From contig JALZVA010000184.1 in the NCBI GenBank assembly GCA_023301335.1, positions 1 through 10,313 on the forward strand: a stretch of DNA of 10,313 nt. Direction: 5' to 3'. The notes below the pieces were generated by a model. That model was given only the letters and a program-made list of their open reading frames with translations. It had not been told where the DNA came from and searched no databases. This DNA comes from Akkermansiaceae bacterium. GTDB taxonomy: Bacteria > Verrucomicrobiota > Verrucomicrobiia > Verrucomicrobiales > Akkermansiaceae. Both the position numbers and the translations under genes were made by a program. Every line of letters begins with the position of its first letter. Position 1 is the first letter of the stretch. Below are positions 1 to 7,065 of the stretch, one piece after another.

Positions 1-314
1 ATTTTTCCTGAGTAAAAACGACAAGCGAGCTCTACCTCCCCTACCACTTCACCTGCACCCTGAGAAAATGCTTCAACAAAACTTCCATACGTATCAATCC
101 CTGGAGAAACCACTAACATATCACATTGGATATTATGTCCTACCTCCTCGGTAGCATTTGACACGCGCCTCACCTCTTTTGGCAGATCGGCCTCTTCACT
201 AATCTCTCCAGAATCATACACACAAACATGGGCACCACGCTTCACTGCCAGCTTAGCCGCGGCACGTCCACTTCCCCCTGCTCCAAGAACAGCTATGTGT
301 TTTCCTTCTAACAT
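1..314 (-). CDS. murD: UDP-N-acetylmuramoylalanine--D-glutamate ligase MurD, N-terminal part (cut by window edge)
   Basis: MurD is the cytoplasmic ATP-dependent ligase that adds D-glutamate to UDP-MurNAc-L-Ala. Only the first 104 codons are present; the rest lies beyond base 1. The start ATG is at 312-314. The protein opens with MLEGKHIAVLGAGGSGRAAA, a glycine-rich dinucleotide-type fold that binds the UDP moiety in MurD. It then shows VVSPGI at about residues 72-77 and GEVELACRF at about 92-100, both typical of the MurD N-terminal domain. The start abuts the mraY stop with no spacer (TAAATG on the coding strand) and has no clear Shine-Dalgarno sequence, so translation is probably coupled to mraY. 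Its place after mraY matches usual dcw order. Identity is fairly sure although the ATP-binding domain is not visible. Confidence 0.88.
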   Translation of the reverse strand, partial: MLEGKHIAVLGAGGSGRAAAKLAVKRGAHVCVYDSGEISEEADLPKEVRRVSNATEEVGHNIQCDMLVVSPGIDTYGSFVEAFSQGAGEVVGEVELACRFYSGK

Positions 315-1424
315 TTAGATAAAGAGTATCGCTAAACCGAGTCCTGCACAAAGTCCTGAAATAATCCAAAAACGCGTAATCACCTGAGTTTCCTTCCAAC
401 CAGATAATTCAAAATGGTGATGAATAGGTGCGCATTTAAGCAGGCGTCTTCCTGCTCCATATTTTTTCTTCGTGTACTTAAAGTAAAATACCTGAGCCAT
501 CACTGACATTGCCTCGATCACAAAAACAAGGCCAATCACTACGAGTAATAACTCCTGCTTCGTCGCTAAAGCAATGACTCCGATCGCCCCTCCAATGGCG
601 AGCGATCCAGTGTCTCCCATGAACACTCTAGCAGGGTATGCATTAAACCACAGGAATCCTGCAACAGCTCCTGTCATGGCTAAGGTAAGCACAGCAAGCT
701 CTGATGATGCCACGTCAGCAATCCCGATGTATCCTCCTGTAACAGCAATCAGTGTATAGGATAAGCAGGTTGTAATCGTGCAGCCTGAAGCTAGGCCGTC
801 TAGACCATCCGTTAAATTCACGGCATTAGAAGCTCCGATGATCACTACGACTCCAAACGGAATCGCGAACCAACTCATCGGCACTGACAGATCAAACCCA
901 GGGATATACAGATCCCACGGTTTATGCTGTGTCAGCCCGCCTGCGAACACTCCTTCTACCTCTCCATTGCTTCCACAGCCACACATATTCTGCGTGTAGA
1001 GGATAGCTAGAGTGGCGATGAGAGCTACCCCAAATTGCCACACTAATTTAAACTTTGAGCTAACACCTTTAGAATTCCCTTCAGATATTTTAGCATAGTC
1101 ATCTTTAAAACCTAACAATCCAAGTGCAAACAGCACAAATAAGGTAATATGGATATAGGGATTGCTTAGATCTCCTGAGAGTAACACGGCAATAAAAAGA
1201 GTGGCTAAAATCATCACTCCTCCCATTGTTGGAGTTCCTGCTTTCTTCCCGTGAAGGTCAAACAGTTCGTTCACTTCCTCTTTCGATCTCACTGGCTGAC
1301 CTAGTTTCATTGAGATGAGCTTTAAGATCACCTTGTTTCCGATCATCAGTGTCCCGATAAAGGCTAGTAAGAGTGCTATCACTCCACGTGCTAAAGGGCT
1401 CCAGTCTGTAATTAGTTCTAACAT
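315..1424 (-). CDS. mraY: Phospho-N-acetylmuramoyl-pentapeptide transferase MraY
   Basis: MraY is the polytopic inner-membrane enzyme that transfers phospho-MurNAc-pentapeptide from UDP to undecaprenyl phosphate, making lipid I. The 369-residue protein has about ten hydrophobic segments and all family signatures: GFKDDYAK (105-112, Asp pair 108-109), NAVNLTDGLDGLA (200-212), FMGDTGS (268-274, with D271 matching the essential third Asp) and PIHHHFE (333-339). The frame stays open upstream for 25 codons into murF, but the start was placed at ATG 1422-1424 because MLELITDWSPLARG is a typical MraY beginning and the usual length results. That start lies 4 bases after the murF stop and has only AT-rich sequence before it, with no Shine-Dalgarno. 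One oddity is a Cys-Gly-Cys-Gly cluster (148-151) in the loop between the DDY and NLTDG regions, in a loop longer than in E. coli MraY. Confidence 0.97.
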   Translation of the reverse strand: MLELITDWSPLARGVIALLLAFIGTLMIGNKVILKLISMKLGQPVRSKEEVNELFDLHGKKAGTPTMGGVMILATLFIAVLLSGDLSNPYIHITLFVLFALGLLGFKDDYAKISEGNSKGVSSKFKLVWQFGVALIATLAILYTQNMCGCGSNGEVEGVFAGGLTQHKPWDLYIPGFDLSVPMSWFAIPFGVVVIIGASNAVNLTDGLDGLASGCTITTCLSYTLIAVTGGYIGIADVASSELAVLTLAMTGAVAGFLWFNAYPARVFMGDTGSLAIGGAIGVIALATKQELLLVVIGLVFVIEAMSVMAQVFYFKYTKKKYGAGRRLLKCAPIHHHFELSGWKETQVITRFWIISGLCAGLGLAILFI

Positions 1425-1428
1425 TATA

Positions 1429-2802
1429 TTAATTTGAAAAAGCTTGTTGCATGACACGTTCCATTGCTGCGGCGCGACTTCCTTTGAAAAGCACTGCATC
1501 TCCTGCTTTGCAGGTTAACTTCAACCATGCAGAAGCGTCTTCCACAGAGCTGAAATGAGTGGCTTGTTTACCACGCTGCGTGGCTCCTTGATAAATTTCT
1601 TTTGCTTCATCCCCCACGCTGACCACGTGAAGACCTAGCTCCGCGCCGTGTGTCCCAAGTTCTAAATAAGCTTTACTCGCATGCTCTCCGAGCTCTGCCA
1701 TTTTTCCTAGAACCACATATCTCTGCCCGTTTTCTGAAAGTTGCATCTCAGCTAGGGTATCAATCGCCGCCCTGACCGATTCAGGATTGGCATTATACGT
1801 ATCATCAATCACTCTCACACCTGCGGACACGAATGATTCTAGCCTTCCACTTGTAAGTTCAGCTTCTGAAAGTGCAGCAGCAATTTGTGGAGCCTCCATC
1901 CCTAACACATGACCCACACCTGCGGCTAGCAAGGCGTTGGTCACCATGTGCTTTCCTACCACAGCTAGTTTCACTGCGACAGGATCTTGTCCCTCAATGA
2001 TAAGATTAAACTCTGAACCTTCAGGTGTTACCTTAAGAGATTCAGCCCTTACAATCCCTCTTCCATTACCAACAACTAACAATTTTGCTTTCGTCCGCTC
2101 TCTAAAATATTCGATGTAGTCACAAGATGCTGGAACTACAAGCACTCCGTCCTCAGGAAGTGCCCTTGCCAGAACACCCTTTTCCTCAGCTATCGCGTCA
2201 CGGCTACCCATGTGCTCAATATGTGCAGTCCCAATATTTGTGATGACTCCTATACGCGGCGCGGCAATTTGGCAAAGCGGCGCGATCTCTCCAGGGTGAT
2301 TCATCCCCATCTCCCATACCCCGGCCTCAGTCTTACTATCCGCAGACAGCACAGTGAGTGGTAATCCGATATGATTATTTAGATTTCCAACCGTCGCATC
2401 GACTTCAAACGCTGCGGCTAACACTCCTCTCGTAAAATCTTTGGTTGAGGTTTTTCCGTTTGATCCTGTAATCCCCACTACTTGTAAACTAAGTTGCTTC
2501 CGATACCAGGCAGCAAACCGTTGCAGAGCAATCAGGCTATCTTCCACCTGGATCACTACAGTGTTCCCAACTTCTAATCCCTCTGGCAGACGCTCACAGA
2601 CTAGAATTTCAGCCCCATTTTCTATTGCCTTATCAAGATAGTCATGTGCGTCAAAATTCTCTCCAACGAGGGGAAAGAACACAGAGGAGCTTGCGTCTTT
2701 TCGAGTATCTGTCGAAACGCGAGACACCTCTACACTAAGTTCACCAGAGCGTAGTGTTCCATTGGTGGCTTCTAGAATATCTTTTGCAGCAATAGAGTTC
2801 AT
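1429..2802 (-). CDS. murF: UDP-N-acetylmuramoyl-tripeptide--D-alanyl-D-alanine ligase MurF
   Basis: MurF is the cytoplasmic ligase that adds D-Ala-D-Ala to the UDP-MurNAc tripeptide, completing the pentapeptide. The 457 residues match the family in length and show the three Mur ligase domains. The N-terminal substrate domain has STDTRK at 30-35. The central ATPase has a P-loop GITGSNGKTST at 110-120, NNHIGLPLT at 142-150, EMGMNHPGEI at 164-173 and ITNIGTAHIEHMGS at 187-200. The C-terminal domain has DDTYNANPESV at 333-343 and FKGSR at 439-443. The NNHIG and DTYNANP motifs separate MurF from MurE. The ATG start (2800-2802) lies 6 bases after the murE stop, preceded by a weak GAGA-type ribosome site about 10 bases upstream, inside the end of murE. 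No defects seen. Confidence 0.97.
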   Translation of the reverse strand: MNSIAAKDILEATNGTLRSGELSVEVSRVSTDTRKDASSSVFFPLVGENFDAHDYLDKAIENGAEILVCERLPEGLEVGNTVVIQVEDSLIALQRFAAWYRKQLSLQVVGITGSNGKTSTKDFTRGVLAAAFEVDATVGNLNNHIGLPLTVLSADSKTEAGVWEMGMNHPGEIAPLCQIAAPRIGVITNIGTAHIEHMGSRDAIAEEKGVLARALPEDGVLVVPASCDYIEYFRERTKAKLLVVGNGRGIVRAESLKVTPEGSEFNLIIEGQDPVAVKLAVVGKHMVTNALLAAGVGHVLGMEAPQIAAALSEAELTSGRLESFVSAGVRVIDDTYNANPESVRAAIDTLAEMQLSENGQRYVVLGKMAELGEHASKAYLELGTHGAELGLHVVSVGDEAKEIYQGATQRGKQATHFSSVEDASAWLKLTCKAGDAVLFKGSRAAAMERVMQQAFSN

Positions 2803-2808
2803 AGTGTA

Positions 2809-4650
2809 TTAATCTCTTTCTTTAAATTTACGGTCACGTGAGCCTCCTGAATCATGTGACCCTCTTGAGTCACGTGAACCTCTCGAATCATACGAACCTC
2901 TTGAATCATGCGAACCTCTCGAATCATCTGAACCTCTCGAATCACGTGGGCCTCTCGAATCATGCGAACCTCTTGAATCACGTGGGCCTCTCGAATCATG
3001 CGAACCTCTTGAGTCACGTGGGCCTCTCGAATCATGCGAACCTCTTGAGTCACGTGGGCCTCTCGAATCATGTGAACCTCTTGAGTCACGTGGGCCTCTT
3101 GAATCACGTGGTTCTCTGGAATCTCTGGAATCACGAGGAGGTCTCGCGTCCTGTTCCTCTTTTTCCTTCATCATGTTAGATATCTTAAACTCACGTAAAG
3201 CTGATCTAGCCTTGATTCGGTCATCGAACGGCACCGTCTCATCTTTAAAGATTTGGTAATCTTCATGTCCTTTGCCAGCAATCAACACAATGTCTCCACC
3301 GGTAGCAATCGCCACAGCTGTTTTAATCGCTTCTTCACGGTCAACGATACTTCTGGACGGGCAGCCTTTCATCCCAACTTCGATCTCTTTAAGAATCGAC
3401 TCAGGATCTTCTGACCTTGGGTTATCCGAGGTGATAAAACACAGATCACTGCTCTCCCCCGCAGCCTTAGCCATCAATGGACGTTTCCCTCTATCTCTAT
3501 CCCCACCACAGCCAAACACGGTAATCAAACGCTTCGGTTCAAGCTCTTTAAGAGTTTTACACACATGGGCTAATGCATCAGGAGTGTGGGCATAATCTAC
3601 AAAGACACTCACACTCATTTTCGTTTCCACATGCTCTAGGCGACCTGGCACCTGTGGCATTTCCGCAAGAGCACGGACGGCATCACGTGGACTCACACCA
3701 GCAGCAATCGCAGAGATGATCGCTGAAGCTGCATTATACACGTTGAATCGCCCAATCGCAGGCACTCTTACTAAATAAGATTTCCCTTTCACCTTCAGCT
3801 CAAAATCAACGCCTCTTAGAGACTGTCTGATTTTCCCGAAACGATACTTACAGTGCACTCCCATCCCGAAAGTAAGCACATCTAACTCCTCAGAGAAATC
3901 CTTTGCTAAGCGTGCTCCATAAGGGTCATCTATATTAATAACAGCTTTGATCTTATTAGATTTTTTAGCGGCATCTACAAAGAGCTGACGCTTTGCTTCA
4001 AAGTACTTATCCATGCTCCCATGATAGTCTAGATGATCTTGTGTTAGATTCGTGAATACTAGCACATCAAAGTCCAAACCGTGCACACGCTTTTGCTGAA
4101 CCCCATGCGAGCTCACCTCCATCGCTACAGAGCGACAGCCGTTATCAGCCATTCCGCGTAGTAGTTGATTAGTTGCGATAGCCTCTGGTGTAGTATGGGT
4201 TGTAGGAGAAGACTCTACGCCATTGTGTGTTAGGATCGTCCCGATCAAACCAGCACGCAGCTGAATTGTCTGAAGAATGTGGTGCACCATGTAAGTTGTC
4301 GTGGTTTTTCCATTCGTTCCCGTGACACCGATCAGTTTAAATGCTTTCGACGGCTCCTCTTCTATTAGGCAGGCCAGAGTAGCTACGGCTTCTCTAGCAT
4401 CTTTCACGTGCACCCAAGCTGTGGCGCCCCACTTTGTATCTGCTGCTTTTTCCGAGACGATGACTACTGCACCTTGCTCTATAGCTTGGGAAATAAAATC
4501 TGCTCCATCAGCGTCCTCTCCTTTGATCGCGACGTATATCATCCCCTCTGTGACAGCTCTGCTATCCGCAGTGATCCCATTCACCTCCACTGTAGTATCT
4601 CCTGATACTATTGCCCCTTTTAAATGGTCTGTTAATGTATTTAATTTCAT
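2809..4650 (-). CDS. murE: UDP-N-acetylmuramoyl-L-alanyl-D-glutamate--meso-2,6-diaminopimelate ligase MurE with repeat tail
   Basis: MurE adds the third stem-peptide residue. Residues 1-492 form a complete enzyme of normal length. They contain the P-loop GVTGTNGKTTT (108-118), HTTPE (152-156), EVSSHG (178-183), the lysine expected to be carbamylated in YFEAKRQLF (K220), VDYAHTPDAL (351-360) and GKGHE (459-463). DNPR at 409-412 is the signature of the meso-diaminopimelate type, as opposed to lysine-adding enzymes. Residues 493-613 are an added hydrophilic tail: MMKEKEEQDA, then 16 tandem hexapeptides (510-605, consensus DSRG[PS]x), then KFKERD. The tail is rich in Asp, Ser, Arg and Gly and must be disordered; its function is unknown. 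The ATG overlaps the ftsI stop by four bases (ATGA), with GAGG about 10 bases upstream. The core call is sure; the tail is clearly in frame and followed by a stop 6 bases before murF. Confidence 0.96.
   Translation of the reverse strand: MKLNTLTDHLKGAIVSGDTTVEVNGITADSRAVTEGMIYVAIKGEDADGADFISQAIEQGAVVIVSEKAADTKWGATAWVHVKDAREAVATLACLIEEEPSKAFKLIGVTGTNGKTTTTYMVHHILQTIQLRAGLIGTILTHNGVESSPTTHTTPEAIATNQLLRGMADNGCRSVAMEVSSHGVQQKRVHGLDFDVLVFTNLTQDHLDYHGSMDKYFEAKRQLFVDAAKKSNKIKAVINIDDPYGARLAKDFSEELDVLTFGMGVHCKYRFGKIRQSLRGVDFELKVKGKSYLVRVPAIGRFNVYNAASAIISAIAAGVSPRDAVRALAEMPQVPGRLEHVETKMSVSVFVDYAHTPDALAHVCKTLKELEPKRLITVFGCGGDRDRGKRPLMAKAAGESSDLCFITSDNPRSEDPESILKEIEVGMKGCPSRSIVDREEAIKTAVAIATGGDIVLIAGKGHEDYQIFKDETVPFDDRIKARSALREFKISNMMKEKEEQDARPPRDSRDSREPRDSRGPRDSRGSHDSRGPRDSRGSHDSRGPRDSRGSHDSRGPRDSRGSHDSRGPRDSRGSDDSRGSHDSRGSYDSRGSRDSRGSHDSGGSRDRKFKERD
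2836..3123 (-). repeat. 18-bp/36-bp tandem repeat array encoding the MurE tail
   Basis: This stretch is exactly 288 bp, or 16 units of 18 bp, each encoding one hexapeptide of MurE (residues 510-605). Within it, 2926-3105 is a higher-order array of five 36-bp units alternating DSRGPR with DSRGSH (the last unit ends GSD). The units are nearly identical at the nucleotide level, differing mostly by silent changes such as gaatc/gagtc and cctctt/cctctc, which suggests recent expansion or homogenisation. The palindrome CACGTG recurs, in the central part every 36 bp. Because the unit is a multiple of three, copy-number changes would alter tail length without shifting the frame. Long open frames on both strands across this block are a by-product of the repeat. 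Confidence 0.97.
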
Positions 4651-6647
4651 CCTTTATTTTCCTCAAAATTTGGTTGCAGCCCTCGAATCGGGGCCACGCG
4701 TTTTACTAGTTTAGAAAAGACAGGGGCAGCTACAGTGCCTCCGCCTCTTTTAAACGGTATCATTTTCTTTGTTTTTTCGTCCCAGATCTCTTTTAGTAAA
4801 GGATCATCAAGTACAACGACGCATACAAAATTAGGCTCAAGTGCAGGGCACACGCCCGCAAAGGAAGTCACATAGCGCTCCTTCCCTGCTTTATTCTGAT
4901 ACGCTCCATTAATAATTTTTTCAGCGGTTCCTGTTTTTCCACCCACTGAATACCCTTCTGACCTAGCTCTCTTCCCCGTTCCTTTATCGTCTGTTACAGT
5001 GACTAAAGCCTTTAGCATTTGTGTGGCTACGCTTTTTTTCAGAACAGTTTTTTTACGCTCCGTGTGCTTAGAACTCGTCGCCGTATCCACAATAACAGTT
5101 CCGTTAGAGGCGTGAATATCCTTGATGATATGAGGTGGGATATACATTCCACCATTAGCAATCACGCTATACGCTGCAGCAATCTGGAGAGGTGACGCAG
5201 TGATCACATAGCCGTAAGAGCAACTCGCAAAGTCTCTCATATTACCAGAATCTCTTGCTCCTCCTTTAGTCTCTCCCACAAGCTGAATCCCTGTCCTCAC
5301 GCCATAGCCAAAGTCTTTTGCGTATTCAAAAAAACGCTTTCTTCCTATCATTTTTGCAAATTCCCAAGCTCCTATATTACAAGATTTCTGTAAGACTTGC
5401 CAGAGAGGTATTTTCCCCCTTCCGTACTTTTCCTTCAGGGTGAAGTTATACGCCGATTCCACTTTTGTTCCCCAGCCACAATCTACAATCGTGTCCATGT
5501 TCGCCTTCCCTTCATTAATCGCTCCTGAGGTTGCCACAATCTTGATCGTTGAACCTGTTTCATTCGCTGCTTGGATGGCGTAGTTAAACCCGTTCTTCAC
5601 TACTTTTTCTCTGTTGCTCAGATTATAATGCGGTCTACTTGCCATTGCTAGGACCTCACCTGTGTGTGGATCCATAATCACAATGGCTCCTTTAGCACAC
5701 TTGTATTTCTCCATCGCGAGGTCGAGCTCTTCCTCTACCACCGCTTGAATTTTCATATCCAGAGTCAGCCTAACATCTCTGCCATGCTTTGGAGGGAGCA
5801 CTTCTTGATCTCCCGGGATAGTTTCTCCCCTAACATCTAAAAATCTTACTTCGTGCCCATCTCGTCCAGCAAGAAACCCTTCTAACTTTCCTTCTACTCC
5901 AGCCTTCCCCTTTCTCTCATAATCCGCAAATCCTGTAAGGTGCGTAGCCAGCATTGGCTCATTGTATTCCCTTCTTACATAATCTTGGAAATCAAAGCCT
6001 TTGATATAATGCTCACTCAGTAGCTTTTGTAATTTACGTGCCCCCTTAAACTCAACTCCCTTAGTAATGAGGACGTGCATTCGACTATCTTTCAGATTAA
6101 TACACTCTTCTAGTTCCTTTTTAGAAACTCCAAGTGGTCTATAATAATCATCTACGATAAAGGCGACGTTTCTGCGTTTAATTTCTTCTACGTCAATATT
6201 CTCTTGAAGCTTTCTTGCTCCACGATTCACTAGTGCCCTCCTTGTTCCAGGTTTCAGTGCAGCCCAAGAAGGTGCAGCCTTGATTGAATTTGTTAGAAGC
6301 GGTTCTAAGCATGGTTCAGCCAGCTCTACCTCAGTTTTTCCAATAACTTCTCTAAAGTATTTACAAGCTAGCGACTTAGAGGCTTCGTTCACACTGAGGA
6401 ACTGAACCTTATCCAAATAGATACTTTTTTCTAAAATATCGTGAGCAATGACTTCATCATTACGATCAAGAATCATCCCTCTTCTGTGAGCAATAATACT
6501 TTTACGCTTGTATGAAGAATTAGCCTTATCGGCGTATTTTTTTCTTTCGACAATCTGAATTTTCACCAACTGGAAGGACAATGCACTCATGCCTGCGACT
6601 AAAAAGAAGCAGAGTGCAATGATACGACCGTGGGTAGAAAAATTCAC
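4647..6647 (-). CDS. ftsI: Class B penicillin-binding protein / septal transpeptidase FtsI (PBP3-like)
   Basis: This is a D,D-transpeptidase that cross-links peptidoglycan at the division septum, anchored in the inner membrane with its catalytic domain outside. The 666-residue protein has one N-terminal membrane segment (about 8-30) after a short cytoplasmic start, and a non-catalytic dimerisation/pedestal region (about 45-280) including RGMILDRN (56-63) and GKAGVEGKLEGFL (247-259). The transpeptidase domain follows, with active-site SxxK as STIK (S366, K369), SxN as SCN (422-424) and KTG at 571-573. The start is GTG at 6645-6647, overlapping the upstream stop as GTGA; no other start would keep the membrane anchor, and a GAGGAG lies about 14 bases upstream. 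The sequence before the active serine is ETGSTIK, where most relatives have EPGSTxK. No PASTA domains. Position between ftsL and murE supports FtsI over a general elongation PBP. Confidence 0.93.
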   Translation of the reverse strand: MNFSTHGRIIALCFFLVAGMSALSFQLVKIQIVERKKYADKANSSYKRKSIIAHRRGMILDRNDEVIAHDILEKSIYLDKVQFLSVNEASKSLACKYFREVIGKTEVELAEPCLEPLLTNSIKAAPSWAALKPGTRRALVNRGARKLQENIDVEEIKRRNVAFIVDDYYRPLGVSKKELEECINLKDSRMHVLITKGVEFKGARKLQKLLSEHYIKGFDFQDYVRREYNEPMLATHLTGFADYERKGKAGVEGKLEGFLAGRDGHEVRFLDVRGETIPGDQEVLPPKHGRDVRLTLDMKIQAVVEEELDLAMEKYKCAKGAIVIMDPHTGEVLAMASRPHYNLSNREKVVKNGFNYAIQAANETGSTIKIVATSGAINEGKANMDTIVDCGWGTKVESAYNFTLKEKYGRGKIPLWQVLQKSCNIGAWEFAKMIGRKRFFEYAKDFGYGVRTGIQLVGETKGGARDSGNMRDFASCSYGYVITASPLQIAAAYSVIANGGMYIPPHIIKDIHASNGTVIVDTATSSKHTERKKTVLKKSVATQMLKALVTVTDDKGTGKRARSEGYSVGGKTGTAEKIINGAYQNKAGKERYVTSFAGVCPALEPNFVCVVVLDDPLLKEIWDEKTKKMIPFKRGGGTVAAPVFSKLVKRVAPIRGLQPNFEENKG

Positions 6648-7051
6648 TTAATCAAGTTCTTCTCCTCAGTTGATGTAATGAACAAGTTAGGAAAATCCGC
6701 TTGCATGTTAGAGGTGCTTACCAAAGGTGGGCCAATAGAGTTGACTCGCTCCACCACATAGTCTGGGCGCTCTCTCATGATTGAATCCTGCTCGCGTAAA
6801 TCAGAGCGTAGGCCAAAGCGGTTTATTTTACGCGCATTCTCCACCAGAATGGAGTTCGACTCGATATCATGTCTCTTCACCGACTGATACACCTTATCAA
6901 TTTCTCTATCGAGAGCTACCTGCTTATTTTTTATCACGGCATAGTTCACTCCTCCGGCAATGATGACCAATGCGGCTAAGATATAAAAGCCAACTTCTAC
7001 CATGCTTAAGGAGTTACTCTTTCTGGCTGTATAAGATTTTTTTCTATTCAT
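6644..7051 (-). CDS. ftsL: FtsL-like cell division membrane protein
   Basis: A 135-residue bitopic protein with a basic cytoplasmic N-terminus (MNRKKSYTARK), a single membrane segment at about 19-40, then a charged, probably coiled-coil stretch (about 41-77) and a C-terminal tail without a recognisable domain. FtsL proteins diverge too much for a motif-based call. The assignment rests on the layout (short cytoplasmic tail, one helix, extracytoplasmic coil) and on its position between rsmH and ftsI, the usual place of ftsL. FtsL joins FtsB and FtsQ and helps activate the FtsW/FtsI synthase. The ATG (7049-7051) follows the rsmH stop by 14 bases with a purine-rich GAAGAAG immediately upstream; the stop overlaps the ftsI GTG. 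It could also be a lineage-specific divisome protein in the ftsL slot. Confidence 0.7.
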   Translation of the reverse strand: MNRKKSYTARKSNSLSMVEVGFYILAALVIIAGGVNYAVIKNKQVALDREIDKVYQSVKRHDIESNSILVENARKINRFGLRSDLREQDSIMRERPDYVVERVNSIGPPLVSTSNMQADFPNLFITSTEEKNLIK

Positions 7052-7065
7052 CTTCTTCTATACGT

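Noticed and set aside
1425..1499. Upstream extension of MraY by 25 residues
   Set aside because: It lies within the murF coding end. MLELITDWSPLARG at 1424 gives the usual MraY beginning and length.
2836..3123. A CRISPR array
   Set aside because: The repeats are contiguous without unique spacers, have coding periodicity of 18 bp and are in frame with MurE.
2799..3179. Long open frames on both strands across the murE tail, encoding histidine/asparagine- or valine/methionine-rich repeats
   Set aside because: They exist only because the 18-bp repeat lacks stops in several frames. They have no family resemblance and murE is unambiguous in its own frame.
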